DNA of 64,000 bases from CBFDBF01 sp050293315 (GCA_050293315.1 JBNKMS010000031.1:131610-195609); one strand, 5' to 3'. Positions 9,086 to 17,117 are shown, counted from the first letter of the stretch. Made by a program: numbers and translations. The notes: generated from the sequence alone by a model not told the origin.

Positions 9086-9601
9086 GCTGCAAAGAAGAGG
9101 AATCGCCTTAATGAGGAGATTACCGCCGTTGAGGTCAGACTGATTAACCAGGATGGAGAGCAGGCTGGAATAGTTGCACTGGATGAGGCGTTGAGTGCGG
9201 CCTCTGAAGCAGGCATGGATCTGGTAGAGATTCAACCAAATGCAGAGCCGCCAGTCTGTAGGGTCATGGATTTTGGCAAGTTTATTTTTGAACAGAAAAA
9301 GCAAAAACAGGCAGCCAAAAAGAAGCAGAAGCAGGTTCACGTTAAAGAGGTAAAGTTTCGACCAGGGACGGAAGAGGGGGATTATCAGGTAAAACTACGC
9401 AACCTGATACGTTTCCTGAGTGATGGGGACAAGGCCAAGGTAACCATGCGGTTCCGCGGCCGTGAACACGCTCACCGCGAGCTGGGTCTGGATATGTTGC
9501 GCAGGGTCGAGGCCGATCTGGCCGAGTATGGCCAGGTAGAGCAGCAGCCCCAGATGGAAGGCCGGCAGATGGTGATGGTGTTGAGTTCCATAAAAAAGTA
9601 G
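9083..9601 (+). CDS. infC: Translation initiation factor IF-3
   Basis: IF3 binds the 30S subunit, keeps subunits apart and proofreads the start codon. With the ATC start it has 172 residues (E. coli 180). The N-terminal domain carries QPNAEPPVCRVMDFGKF, followed by a Lys/Gln-rich linker and the C-terminal domain with KFRPGTEEGDYQVKLRNLIR and MRFRGREHAHRELG. It lies 50 bp after thrS and 36 bp before rpmI, so it is probably co-transcribed. The noncanonical start suggests autoregulation. Confidence 0.97.
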   Translation: MAAKKRNRLNEEITAVEVRLINQDGEQAGIVALDEALSAASEAGMDLVEIQPNAEPPVCRVMDFGKFIFEQKKQKQAAKKKQKQVHVKEVKFRPGTEEGDYQVKLRNLIRFLSDGDKAKVTMRFRGREHAHRELGLDMLRRVEADLAEYGQVEQQPQMEGRQMVMVLSSIKK

Positions 9602-9637
9602 ATCTATTAATTAAATTAGAATGCGGAGTTAAGAGAA

Positions 9638-9835
9638 ATGCCGAAAATCAAGACTAACAGCGGCGCGGCGAAGCGGTTCAAACGAAAAGCTTCCGGGTCG
9701 TTCAAGCGTGGTCAGTCTCACCGTAGTCATATCCTGACTAAAAAGAGCACCAAGCGTAAGCGTCAATTACGTTCACCTATGCAAGTGCATAAGTCCGACG
9801 AGGCAGCTGCCCGTCGTATGATGCCCTACGCCTGA
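9638..9835 (+). CDS. rpmI: 50S ribosomal protein bL35
   Basis: Very basic 65-residue protein beginning MPKIKTNSGAAKRFK, with the family's KRGQSHRSHILTKKSTKRKR core and the C-terminal MMPYA. It is part of the large ribosomal subunit. It sits between infC and rplT, the conserved order; the spacing to rplT is 15 bp with a GGAG box. Confidence 0.98.
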   Translation: MPKIKTNSGAAKRFKRKASGSFKRGQSHRSHILTKKSTKRKRQLRSPMQVHKSDEAAARRMMPYA

Positions 9836-9850
9836 TCTGGAGACTGAACA

Positions 9851-10210
9851 ATGCCAAGAGTAAAACGTGGTGTTACAGCACACGCCAAACACAAAAAGGT
9901 GCTGGATGAGGCTAAAGGCTATTATGGTGCCCGTAGCAAGGTCTATCGTGTTGCCAAGCAGGCGGTAATCAAGGCGGGACAGTATGCCTATCGCGATCGG
10001 CGGCAGAAGAAGCGTATGTTCCGCGCCCTCTGGATTGCCCGTATCAACGCCGGTGCACGCGCCAACGGTATCTCCTACAGCCGTATGATGAATGGTCTAA
10101 AAAATGCCGGAGTAGAGATCGATCGCAAGATGCTGGCTGATCTGGCTATTTTTGACAAGCCAGCCTTTACCGCTCTGGCGGAACAGGCCAAGGCCAATAT
10201 CTCCAGCTAA
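9851..10210 (+). CDS. rplT: 50S ribosomal protein bL20
   Basis: 119-residue bL20, an early 23S rRNA assembly protein and, in E. coli, translational repressor of the rpmI-rplT pair. The basic N-terminal extension MPRVKRGVTAHAKHKKVLD and the globular part with FRALWIARINAGARANGISY are typical. It is followed by a terminator-like hairpin before pheS. Confidence 0.98.
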   Translation: MPRVKRGVTAHAKHKKVLDEAKGYYGARSKVYRVAKQAVIKAGQYAYRDRRQKKRMFRALWIARINAGARANGISYSRMMNGLKNAGVEIDRKMLADLAIFDKPAFTALAEQAKANISS

Positions 10211-10256
10211 AAAGAGGTCATCTTGCCGGACTCTATGTCCGTAAGTTGGTTGATAC

Positions 10257-10292
10257 AAAGGGGGGAGGCCTGATGGTTCTTCCCCTTTTTTT
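10257..10292 (+). terminator. Terminator or attenuator between rplT and pheS
   Basis: A hairpin pairs AAAGGGG (10257-10263) with CCCCTTT (10282-10288), with further inner pairs, and runs straight into seven T residues. In E. coli, pheST is controlled by attenuation at this position; I see no obvious Phe-rich leader peptide, so a plain terminator or partial read-through site is equally possible. Confidence 0.6.
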
Positions 10293-10296
10293 ATTA

Positions 10297-10353
10297 TGCC
10301 CATGGATGGGCTGTGTGCCGCGGGTGTAGGGATGCATAGGAGCGGCGCATGCT
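10297..10353. repeat. GCCCATGGATGGGC/GCCGCGGG intergenic repeat
   Basis: The palindrome GCCCATGGATGGGC is followed by GCCGCGGGTGTAGGGATGCA and AGGAGCGGCGCATGC. The same two parts occur in the opposite order at 14630-14681, so the two sites look like circular permutations of one repeating unit. It lies just upstream of pheS. Confidence 0.6.
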
Positions 10354-10371
10354 AATTGAGGAAACGATCAA

Positions 10372-11403
10372 ATGGGCGAAAACGATAGCCTAGATCTCAA
10401 TACACTTATTAACGAGGCCCGATCTGCGATTGAAGGAGCGGCGGATATGCGCGCCCTGGATGAGGTAAGGGTCCACTATCTTGGAAAGAGTGGGCTGCTG
10501 ACCGTACAGCTAAAAAAGCTTGGTACCCTGCCCAAGGATGAACGTCCCCAGGCGGGCCAGGCGATCAACCTGGCCAAGCAGGAGTTGGCTACACAGATTG
10601 ATGCGCGCAAAGAGGTACTGGAGCGGCAGGTCCTGGAGCAGCGGCTGGCCGATGAGCGTATTGATGTGACCCTGCCGGGCAGAGGTATGGGGCAGGGCGG
10701 ACTGCATCCGGTCACACGCACCATGGAGCGTATCGAAGAGCTGTTTGCTCATGCCGGCTTTACAGTGAAAGAGGGGCCGGAGATCGAGGATGATTTTCAC
10801 AACTTCGAGGCGCTCAATATACCTGCCCACCATCCTGCAAGGGCCATGCACGACACCTTCTACTTTGATGAGCACCTGTTGTTGCGTACCCACACCTCGC
10901 CGGTGCAGATCCGGGAGATGCGAAATTCAGAGCCGCCGTTGAAGATTATCGCACCGGGGCGGGTATATCGTTGCGATTCAGATCTTACCCATACCCCCAT
11001 GTTCCATCAGGTGGAGGGTTTTCTGGTGGACGAAGATGTCTCTTTCGCCGATCTGAAGGGTGTACTGTACGATTTTCTCTCCAGCTTTTTTGAGCGGGAC
11101 TTGAAGTTGCGCTTCCGGCCTTCTTATTTTCCTTTTACCGAGCCATCGGCGGAGGCTGATATAGAGTGCGTTATGTGTAACGGCAAGGGGTGTCGGGTGT
11201 GTAAACAGACCGGCTGGCTGGAGTTGCTGGGCTGCGGCATGATCCACCCGGAGGTGTTTCGCCACGTCGGTATCGACAGCGAGAAATATACCGGGTACGC
11301 CTTCGGTATGGGCGTGGAGCGTCTCACTATGATGCGTTATGGCATAAATGACTTGCGGTTGTTCTTTGAGAACGATCTGCGGTTTCTGCGGCAGTTTGCT
11401 TGA
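10372..11403 (+). CDS. pheS: Phenylalanyl-tRNA synthetase alpha chain
   Basis: Catalytic subunit of the alpha2-beta2 PheRS, 343 residues. An N-terminal coiled coil (about 1-90) binds tRNA; the class II core contains TPMFHQVEGFLVDE (motif 2 region) and FGMGVERLTMMRYG (motif 3). A Cys cluster, CVMCNGKGCRVCKQTGW, near residue 265 is the zinc-knuckle-like insertion also present in some other PheS proteins. A GAGGAA box precedes the ATG at 10372. It is followed by pheT after 17 bp. Confidence 0.98.
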   Translation: MGENDSLDLNTLINEARSAIEGAADMRALDEVRVHYLGKSGLLTVQLKKLGTLPKDERPQAGQAINLAKQELATQIDARKEVLERQVLEQRLADERIDVTLPGRGMGQGGLHPVTRTMERIEELFAHAGFTVKEGPEIEDDFHNFEALNIPAHHPARAMHDTFYFDEHLLLRTHTSPVQIREMRNSEPPLKIIAPGRVYRCDSDLTHTPMFHQVEGFLVDEDVSFADLKGVLYDFLSSFFERDLKLRFRPSYFPFTEPSAEADIECVMCNGKGCRVCKQTGWLELLGCGMIHPEVFRHVGIDSEKYTGYAFGMGVERLTMMRYGINDLRLFFENDLRFLRQFA

Positions 11404-11420
11404 GTAATAGGAATTATTAA

Positions 11421-13799
11421 ATGCGATTCAGTGAAGCCTGGTTACGGCAGTGGGTAGACCCCGACATTACCACCGAACAGCTGGCGGACCAGCTCTCTAT
11501 GGTCGGCCTTGAGGTCGAGTCGGTGGAGCCTGTAGCCGGTGAGTTTGAGGGTGTTGTAGTGGGGGAGGTGCTCTCTCGAGAGCAGCATCCGGACGCGGAT
11601 AAATTGGGTGTCTGCATGGTCAATGTCGGCCAGGAGAGTGAACTGCAGATAGTGTGTGGCGCCTCCAACGTAGCGGCCGGGATGAGGGTGCCGGTGGCGC
11701 TGGTTGGGGCCAGGTTGCCGGGTGACTTCAAGATCAAAAAGGCCAAGCTGCGTGGCGTCCACTCCATGGGGATGATCTGCTCCGCATCCGAGCTTGGCTT
11801 GGCGGAGTCTTCCGAAGGCATTATGCCGCTGCCACAGGATGCCCCGGTTGGGCAGGACTTCCGCGACTATCTAGCTCTCGAAGATCGGGCCATAGAGGTA
11901 GACCTCACCCCGGATCGAGGCGACTGTCTCGGGATGGTTGGGATTGCGCGTGAAGTTGGGGTGATCAATCGCTGTGCGGTTACCCCTCCGGATATAGAGG
12001 CCGTGGCAGCGACCAATGAGGAGCGTTTCTCCGTCTCGTTGGATGCGCCAGAGGCATGTCCCCGCTACAGTTGTCGGGTGATCCGTAATATCGATCCCCA
12101 GGCCACCACCCCTCTCTGGATGCAGGAGCGGCTGCGGCGTAGCGGTCTGCGTCCGATCAGTCCGGTGGTGGATGTGACCAACTATGTAATGCTTGAACTG
12201 GGTCAGCCGATGCACGGATTCGACCTGGCTAAACTCAAGGGCGAGATCCTGGTGCGGATGGCGCAGCCGGGAGAGAAGTTGACTCTACTCGATGGAACAG
12301 AGTTGGAGCTACGGGATGACACCCTGCTAATCGCCGACGCCGAGCGTCCCCTGGCCATGGCCGGTATCATGGGAGGTGAGGCATCAGGGGTGACCAGCGA
12401 GAGTAGAGACATACTGCTGGAGAGTGCCTTCTTCGCACCCATCGCGATTAGTGGCAAGGCCCGTAGCTATGGCCTCCATACCGACTCCTCCCATCGCTTT
12501 GAGCGTGGCGTCGATCCACAGCTCCAGGTCACTGCGATAGAGAGGGCCACGCGGCTGTTGCTGGACATAGTCGGTGGCGAGCCAGGCCCGGTTGTGGATA
12601 TTAATGCAGAGGAGCACATAGAGAAGCGTCCACAGATAGTCCTGCGGCGTGAGCGCGTGAATAAACTGCTGGGGCTGGAGATAGACGATGCTACGATCGA
12701 GGATATCCTCACCCGTCTGGAGATGCAGCTCGAGGCGGTAGAGGATGGGTGGCAGGTGACCGCACCCAGCTGCCGTTTCGATATCTCTATCGAGGTGGAT
12801 CTGATAGAGGAGATCGGTCGCATCTACGGCTACAGCGAGATTCCGATGCACCGTAACTCCGCTGCTACCATGATGCGTAGCGAGCCTGAGGCCAGCTTCA
12901 ATCTGCAGCGGGCCAAAAAGGTGTTGGTGGATCGGGATTATCAGGAGGTGATCACCTACAGCTTCATCAGCCGGGAGATGCACGACCTGATGGACCCCAA
13001 ACACGGTACGGTGGAGTTGGCCAATCCTATCTCCAGCGATATGTCTATCATGCGTACCAGCCTCTGGCCGGGGTTGGTGCAGAGTGCGATATACAACCAG
13101 TCGCGTCAGCAGGGGCGGATCCGACTATTCGAGTCAGGCCTTAGGTTTGTGCAGCAAGACAATGAAATTAAACAGGATTTAATGCTGGCAGGCCTTATTA
13201 CGGGAGAAAATCTCCCGGAACAGTGGGGTACAGATGACCGCAAGGCTGATTTTTTTGATATAAAGGGAGACCTGGAGGCAATTTTTGCGCTGACCGGCTG
13301 CCCGGAAGAGTACTCTTTTCAGGCAGCAGAGCATTTGGCCCTGCACCCAGGGCAGGCTGCCAGGATCGTTCGGGGGGACGAATCGGTCGGTTGGATCGGG
13401 ATGCTGCACCCCGAGCTGGAGCGCAAATTAGACCTGACTGAAAGCTGCTATCTGTTTGAAATACAAGTAAATAATCTGCTTGATGGGGTGCTTCCAGGGT
13501 TTGTTCCACTGTCAAAATTCCCCTCAATACGGCGTGATATCGCCATTGTGGTGGAGCAGAAGGTGGAGTTTCGTGAGGTGAAGGCCTGCTTAATGGCTGA
13601 AATACCAGATATTTTACAAGACATTTTGCTTTTTGATGTCTATACTGGTGAAAAGGTAGATTCAGGGCTAAAAAGTCTCGCTTTAGGCTTGATTTTACAG
13701 GAAACTTCCCACACTCTTACAGATCGGGATGTGGAAGAAGTGATGGGGGCCGTCCTGAAGGCACTAAAACAAAAATTCAATGCGCAGTTGAGGGATTAG
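11421..13799 (+). CDS. pheT: Phenylalanyl-tRNA synthetase beta chain
   Basis: Beta subunit of PheRS, 792 residues (E. coli 795). Domains: N-terminal MRFSEAWLRQWV segment, tRNA-binding EMAP-like domain (about 40-150), the B3/B4 editing domain that removes Tyr from tRNA-Phe, B5, the class II-like core, and the C-terminal ferredoxin-fold anticodon-binding domain (about 700-792; LSKFPSIRRDIAIVV). The stop codon is two bases before ihfA, so the operon continues. Confidence 0.98.
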   Translation: MRFSEAWLRQWVDPDITTEQLADQLSMVGLEVESVEPVAGEFEGVVVGEVLSREQHPDADKLGVCMVNVGQESELQIVCGASNVAAGMRVPVALVGARLPGDFKIKKAKLRGVHSMGMICSASELGLAESSEGIMPLPQDAPVGQDFRDYLALEDRAIEVDLTPDRGDCLGMVGIAREVGVINRCAVTPPDIEAVAATNEERFSVSLDAPEACPRYSCRVIRNIDPQATTPLWMQERLRRSGLRPISPVVDVTNYVMLELGQPMHGFDLAKLKGEILVRMAQPGEKLTLLDGTELELRDDTLLIADAERPLAMAGIMGGEASGVTSESRDILLESAFFAPIAISGKARSYGLHTDSSHRFERGVDPQLQVTAIERATRLLLDIVGGEPGPVVDINAEEHIEKRPQIVLRRERVNKLLGLEIDDATIEDILTRLEMQLEAVEDGWQVTAPSCRFDISIEVDLIEEIGRIYGYSEIPMHRNSAATMMRSEPEASFNLQRAKKVLVDRDYQEVITYSFISREMHDLMDPKHGTVELANPISSDMSIMRTSLWPGLVQSAIYNQSRQQGRIRLFESGLRFVQQDNEIKQDLMLAGLITGENLPEQWGTDDRKADFFDIKGDLEAIFALTGCPEEYSFQAAEHLALHPGQAARIVRGDESVGWIGMLHPELERKLDLTESCYLFEIQVNNLLDGVLPGFVPLSKFPSIRRDIAIVVEQKVEFREVKACLMAEIPDILQDILLFDVYTGEKVDSGLKSLALGLILQETSHTLTDRDVEEVMGAVLKALKQKFNAQLRD

Positions 13800-13801
13800 T
13801 A

Positions 13802-14098
13802 ATGGCACTGACCAAAGCTGATATGGCCGAACGGCTGTTTGATGAACTGGGCCTGAACAAGCGTGAGGCCAAGGAGATGGTCGAGCTCTTCTTTGAGGAG
13901 ACCCGTACCGCTCTGGAGGATGGTTCACAGGTAAAATTGTCCGGATTCGGGAATTTTGACCTGCGGGACAAGAACGAGCGTCCGGGGCGCAATCCCAAGA
14001 CTGGCGAAGAGATACCGATAACCGCACGCCGCGTAGTAACCTTTCGTCCAGGTCAGAAACTAAAAGAGAGGGTAGAGGCCTATGCTGGACGCGAGTAG
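13802..14098 (+). CDS. ihfA: Integration host factor subunit alpha
   Basis: 98-residue IHF alpha, a nucleoid protein that bends DNA in recombination, replication and transcription. It starts MALTKADMAERLFDELGL and has the beta-arm motif KLSGFGNFDLRDKNERPGRN and the C-terminal RPGQKLKERVEAY. It is placed after pheT as in E. coli. It overlaps the next gene by 17 bp. Confidence 0.98.
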   Translation: MALTKADMAERLFDELGLNKREAKEMVELFFEETRTALEDGSQVKLSGFGNFDLRDKNERPGRNPKTGEEIPITARRVVTFRPGQKLKERVEAYAGRE

Positions 14099-14441
14099 TA
14101 CTACCGCAGATCTCCCTGTCATACCTGGCAAGCGCTACTTTGCCATCGGCGAAGTCAGCGAGCTATGCGGAGTAAAACCTCACGTCTTGCGTTACTGGGA
14201 GCAGGAGTTTCCCCAGCTTAAACCGGTCAAACGGCGTGGTAACCGCCGCTACTATCAGCGCCATGATGTCTTGATGATTCGCCAGATTCGGAGCCTGCTC
14301 TATGAGCAGGGGTTTACCATCGGTGGTGCCAGACAGCAGCTCGCCAGCGATGATGCCAAAGAGGACAGCAGTCAGAGTCAGCAGATTACCCGCCAGCTGC
14401 GGATAGAATTAGAAGAGGTCCTGCAGATTCTTCGACGCTGA
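14082..14441 (+). CDS. MerR-family transcriptional regulator
   Basis: 119-residue DNA-binding protein with an N-terminal MerR winged helix: YFAIGEVSELCGVKPHVLRY (about 19-38), then RRYYQRHDVLMIRQIRSLLY (about 60-79). The C-terminal part is short and helical, with no visible effector-binding domain or Cys metal site, so it probably dimerises through the last helix. Small regulators of this type commonly follow ihfA in gammaproteobacteria; the target is unknown. It overlaps ihfA by 17 bp, so it is translationally coupled. Confidence 0.9.
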   Translation: MLDASSTTADLPVIPGKRYFAIGEVSELCGVKPHVLRYWEQEFPQLKPVKRRGNRRYYQRHDVLMIRQIRSLLYEQGFTIGGARQQLASDDAKEDSSQSQQITRQLRIELEEVLQILRR

Positions 14442-14454
14442 ATAGGCGTCAACA

Positions 14455-14483
14455 TTGACACAGCGCGCCGCTACGCCTAGTAT
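14455..14483 (+). promoter_or_regulatory. Sigma70 promoter of tRNA-Pro
   Basis: A consensus -35 TTGACA (14455-14460) and a -10 TAGTAT (14478-14483) are 17 bp apart and lie 11 bp before the tRNA. The GC-rich discriminator (GCGCGCT) fits growth-rate or stringent control. Confidence 0.75.
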
Positions 14484-14494
14484 GCGCGCTCCTG

Positions 14495-14571
14495 CGGAGC
14501 GTAGCGCAGCCTGGTAGCGCACCACAATGGGGTTGTGGGGGTCCGGAGTTCGAATCTCCGCGCTCCGACCA
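14495..14571 (+). tRNA. tRNA-Pro(GGG)
   Basis: 77-nt cloverleaf: acceptor CGGAGCG/CGCTCCG, anticodon stem CCACA/TGTGG with loop ATGGGGT (anticodon GGG), T stem with loop TTCGAAT, and an encoded CCA. It reads proline CCC/CCU codons. It is followed directly by a strong terminator. Confidence 0.95.
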
Positions 14572-14579
14572 ATGGAGTC

Positions 14580-14612
14580 GAAAGGGGTTACGATTATTCG
14601 TAACCCCTTTTT
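14580..14612 (+). terminator. Rho-independent terminator of tRNA-Pro
   Basis: A near-perfect 12-bp stem AAAGGGGTTACG/CGTAACCCCTTT with a 6-nt loop is followed by a T run. It closes the tRNA-Pro transcript and insulates the repeat region downstream. Confidence 0.9.
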
Positions 14613-14773
14613 ATGTACAGGATGTACGGTACGCCGCGGGCGCAGGGATGCGCAGGAGCGGCGCATGCCCATGGATGGGCTGGCCGAAGCGGCGAATAGA
14701 ATAGGTAATTAGTTTCATAGCCCACATGTAGGAGCCCTGTCCTCAGGGCGATTTCAGTATCGGTAATTAGTAT

Positions 14774-14850
14774 GTAGGGCGCAATAACCAACGGGCATTG
14801 CGCCGCATGGTTATGATATCTGTTCCATATCCGGTAATAAGTTTCGCAGC
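14774..14850 (-). repeat. 77-bp ATTGCGCC repeat, left copy
   Basis: In inverted orientation this matches the two copies to the right of array 1 (17915-17991 and 18029-18105) along its whole 77 bp with a modest number of changes. It contains the palindrome GGCGCAATAACC...GGCATTGCGCC and the segment TATCCGGTAATAAGTTTCGC. Shorter pieces occur at 55669-55703 and 59935-59970. Confidence 0.8.
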
Positions 14851-15165
14851 CTATTTAGACTTAAGCCTTTTTCCTGCCTTCGTGTCAGGCTGCGAGTCCC
14901 TTTCTTTTATGCGCGTAAAAGAAAGGGACGAAAGAAAACCGCGCCCGAGTGTTACCCCCTCCGGGTGCCCTGCGCTTCTCGTTTAAAGCGGAGCTGTCCA
15001 TAAGGGGCATCCCTGCCCCTATGGACAGGAGCGACCTCCCTGTCGCTCCCCTTCGGGCATTTTCCGCTTGAAATTGCGATGCTCGGTGTAACACACGGGT
15101 TATGGGGTGGAACACCCAACACCTCGCCATGCTGCGACTTGATCGCTGCATCCAACAACCCACTT

Positions 15166-15194
15166 CGTCATCCCGCGGCTTGACCGCGGGATCC
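15166..15194. repeat. CCCGCGG-TGACCGCGGG palindromic repeat
   Basis: GTCATCCCGCGGCTTGACCG followed by CGGGATCC. Near-identical copies occur at 60070-60091 (partial), 60103-60134 and 62636-62656 (half). A dispersed REP-like palindrome; function unknown. Confidence 0.7.
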
Positions 15195-15318
15195 ATAAGA
15201 TTAGGCCTACCTAAACCAGATTTTCTTTGATAACCTCACAGAATATAGGAAATACCCCCTTGGCAGGATGTACCAAGTTTAAGCTCATATCACTGCCCGC
15301 AGGGCGTTTTTTTGGCGG

Positions 15319-15386
15319 CATATTACAATATCGGTGCCGGCGTGATAACTCAATATCAGTGCCGGCGTGATAATTAATTGTTATGG
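15319..15386 (+). promoter_or_regulatory. attI-like leader with tandem 25-bp repeats (array 1)
   Basis: Two direct repeats of 25 bp (15326-15350 and 15351-15375, two mismatches; core ATCRGTGCCGGCGTGATAAY) end five bases before the first cassette's GTT (15380). The same 66-bp layout precedes array 2 in the other orientation (39763-39831). The second repeat ends in GATAAT (TATAAT at arrays 2 and 3), a likely -10 box firing into the cassettes. I infer a combined recombination site and cassette promoter; no integrase is present to confirm it. Confidence 0.6.
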
Positions 15387-15393
15387 ATAAAAA

Positions 15394-15867
15394 ATGTGCG
15401 CAGAGGTGCTGAAAGAAATCATGGATAGTGACTTCTGGAAAATAGCCACAGTAGTTATTGCAGGCATCGTAGCTTGGATATCATGGTCGCAGTACTCTGT
15501 TAGCAAGGAGAAGTTCAAGCTTGATCTCTTTGAAAAACGCTTTCAAGTCTTTGCTGCAACCAGGAAATTACTAACTATCGTAATGCAGCGAGCAAATATT
15601 GAGATTGATGACCTGTTTGAATTTCGCGCAAATACTGGAGAGGCTGCATTCCTATTCGACACGGATATCACCACTTATCTTAGTAAAATCGATAAAAAAG
15701 TTATCCGGCTTCATACCCTAAAGGAAGAGATGAAGTCTCTTCCTGTGGGCGAAAAACGGTCTGAAAAGGCTGAGCAGATATCTGAATGCCTAAAATGGCT
15801 TGGAGATCAGTTGCCAGAACTTAAACATCAATTCGGGCCCTACATGAAATTTAAGGTATGGAAGTAA
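15394..15867 (+). CDS. Cassette-encoded membrane-anchored protein, unknown function
   Basis: I do not recognise this 157-residue protein. It has one membrane helix near residues 15-33 (FWKIATVVIAGIVAWISW), then a mostly helical, charged cytoplasmic part with LDLFEKRFQVFAATRKLL, a pattern seen in many small membrane proteins of unknown role. The ATG at 15394 has a weak GGAT box; the in-frame ATG at 15421 is an alternative. It is the only gene of cassette 1, directly behind the leader. The stop lies just before the attC arm. Confidence 0.8.
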   Translation: MCAEVLKEIMDSDFWKIATVVIAGIVAWISWSQYSVSKEKFKLDLFEKRFQVFAATRKLLTIVMQRANIEIDDLFEFRANTGEAAFLFDTDITTYLSKIDKKVIRLHTLKEEMKSLPVGEKRSEKAEQISECLKWLGDQLPELKHQFGPYMKFKVWK

Positions 15868-15868
15868 T

Positions 15869-15929
15869 CCATAACAATGCGGCCCAGAGCGACGCAGCAA
15901 AGCTGCGCGCCTGGCCTTAGACGTTAAGG
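15869..15929 (+). repeat. attC-like site, array 1 cassette 1
   Basis: Outer arms CCATAAC (15869-15875) and GTTAAGG (15923-15929), inner arms GCGGCC/GGCC, with a GCAGC-AAA-GCTGC hairpin centre. The left arm pairs perfectly with the GTTATGG that opens this cassette at 15380. Confidence 0.8.
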
Positions 15930-16014
15930 GCAACAATCGTTCAAGCGGTGTAAAATAAATTAATCCTCTGTGTTATCGCGGCTGCTGAACCCGATAAACA
16001 ATGAGGAACTCATT

Positions 16015-16236
16015 ATGAAAAACGAAAGAAGTAGAGCCTGGAGAAGATTTTGTGATCGTGTAAAAAATGGAAAAGGCATGGGCACAGAAGACCAATGGAA
16101 ACCTGAGAAAAACTGGAAAATGCTTTATCTCCGCTCAGAAAAGCTATCTAGAGCCAAGCAACTAGGTTTTGATTATCCTAGGAAGAATTCTCACCAGCTT
16201 CTTGATAGTGAAGATGACGGAAATGACAAAGCCTAA
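16015..16236 (+). CDS. Small cassette-encoded basic protein, unknown function
   Basis: 73 residues, rich in Arg, Lys and Trp, starting MKNERSRAWRRFCDRVKNGK; no known family is recognised. The ATG at 16015 has a GAGGAA box 7 bases upstream, which decides the start over the open frame from 15970. It is the first of two genes in cassette 2 and overlaps the phosphatase-like gene by 23 bp, so the pair is probably co-translated and may act together. Confidence 0.75.
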   Translation: MKNERSRAWRRFCDRVKNGKGMGTEDQWKPEKNWKMLYLRSEKLSRAKQLGFDYPRKNSHQLLDSEDDGNDKA

Positions 16237-16558
16237 TCTTTTGTTCATCTGTAGCCGAAATCAATGGCGCAGCCCAACAGCAGAGCAAGTCTATCGCAAA
16301 AAAGGATTTAGTGCCCGCTCTGCGGGCACTAGTCCAAATGCGAAAAAGACCATTTCTGCATCCGATATCAAATGGGCTGACATGATTTTTGTCATGGAGA
16401 AGAAGCACAAAAACAGAATCGTTGCAAAATTTGGAAGGCTCGTAGAATTTAAGCCGATCCACATTTTAGATATACAGGATAATTATCAGTATATGGATGT
16501 AGAGCTTATCTCGTGTGTTGAAGACAATGTCGAACCATATTTGCAACAAAGCCCTTAA
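16214..16558 (+). CDS. Low-molecular-weight tyrosine phosphatase-like protein
   Basis: 114-residue protein with the phosphatase P-loop CSRNQWRS (C-x5-R-S, about residues 13-20) followed by PTAE, and near the C-terminus IQDNYQYMD, where the family keeps its general acid Asp. This matches the small predicted protein-tyrosine phosphatases (COG4551-type). The start could be the ATG at 16214 or 16223, both inside the previous gene. It is the second gene of a two-gene cassette; its TAA stop lies within the left arm of the attC site. Confidence 0.85.
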   Translation: MTEMTKPNLLFICSRNQWRSPTAEQVYRKKGFSARSAGTSPNAKKTISASDIKWADMIFVMEKKHKNRIVAKFGRLVEFKPIHILDIQDNYQYMDVELISCVEDNVEPYLQQSP

Positions 16559-16618
16559 CAAGCAGCTCCACAGGATTCGCTCCCTTCGGTCGCTCTCCTG
16601 TGAGCTGGGGCGTTAGGT
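16553..16618 (+). repeat. attC-like site, array 1 cassette 2
   Basis: Arms CCTTAAC and GTTAGGT, inner arms CAGCTC/GAGCTG, centre AGGATTCGCTCCC/GGTCGCTCTCCT. It closely resembles classical attC sites with the TTCGCTCCCTTCGGTCGC loop. The left arm pairs with the GTTAAGG that opens cassette 2. Confidence 0.88.
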
Positions 16619-16624
16619 GTATAA

Positions 16625-17041
16625 ATGCTCTTAGATAGCGCTACAGTAGAAAGCAACTTTCAAAGATTCATAGACAGAATCATTGAAAGTGAATCCGTAT
16701 TCTATTTAGGAAATGAAGAAGGAGTAGCCAATTCGGTATCAAACGAAGATGAAGAAGTAGTAATACTAATGTTCTGGTCTGACAGAGCATACGCAGCCAG
16801 AGCAAAGAAATGCTTCGATGAACATTTTGATGAAGTAGAAATGGACTTGTTTGATTTTTTATATAGGTGGCTACCTGGCATGTCGGGCGATGGTGTGCTT
16901 GCAGGCCCTAACTGGAATGGCGACCTTGTTGGTAGAGAAATAGACCCATTTGAGTTAAGGGAGGTAATAGAAGAAAGAATGCCGTCGGAGTTAATTTCTA
17001 AATATCAAGAAAAGTACAATGAACTCACTAAAAACACCTAA
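16625..17041 (+). CDS. DUF2750-like cassette protein
   Basis: 138 residues. The layout matches the DUF2750 family: an N-terminal helix, VFYLGNEEGVA, FWSDRAYAARA (family pattern W-P-H-R-x-Y-A), and LFDFLYRWLPGMSGDGVLAG. The function of the family is unknown. It is very acidic, with no signal or membrane segment. It is the sole gene of cassette 3, starting 7 bp after the attC arm. The TAA stop overlaps the next attC arm. Confidence 0.8.
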   Translation: MLLDSATVESNFQRFIDRIIESESVFYLGNEEGVANSVSNEDEEVVILMFWSDRAYAARAKKCFDEHFDEVEMDLFDFLYRWLPGMSGDGVLAGPNWNGDLVGREIDPFELREVIEERMPSELISKYQEKYNELTKNT

Positions 17042-17107
17042 CCAGTCGCTCCACTGGACGCAAATTCCGCTGCGCTCCATTTGCGCCCGTGAGCTTCAAC
17101 GTTATGC
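17036..17107 (+). repeat. attC-like site, array 1 cassette 3
   Basis: Arms ACCTAAC and GTTATGC; the centre GGACGCAAATTCCGCTGCGC and its complement GCGCAAATGG-type arm give a long hairpin. About 33 central bases are shared with the site at 39257-39328 of array 2. Confidence 0.85.
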
Positions 17108-17117
17108 GTAAAAGAGA

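Larger units (their letters stand above)
14613..15318. repeat. Gene-free repeat region left of cassette array 1
   Basis: I see no credible gene in this stretch of about 700 bp. It is a mosaic: the permuted GCCGCGGG/GCCCATGGATGGGC element (14630-14681), the 77-bp ATTGCGCC repeat (14774-14850), a perfect long palindrome TCCCTTTCTTTTA/TAAAAGAAAGGGA (14898-14929), G/C-rich short inverted repeats (14985-15060), and the CCCGCGGnnTGACCGCGGG palindrome (15166-15194). A short GCCC-GCA-GGGC hairpin with seven T residues at about 15295-15312 could be a terminator just before the array leader. Confidence 0.6.
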
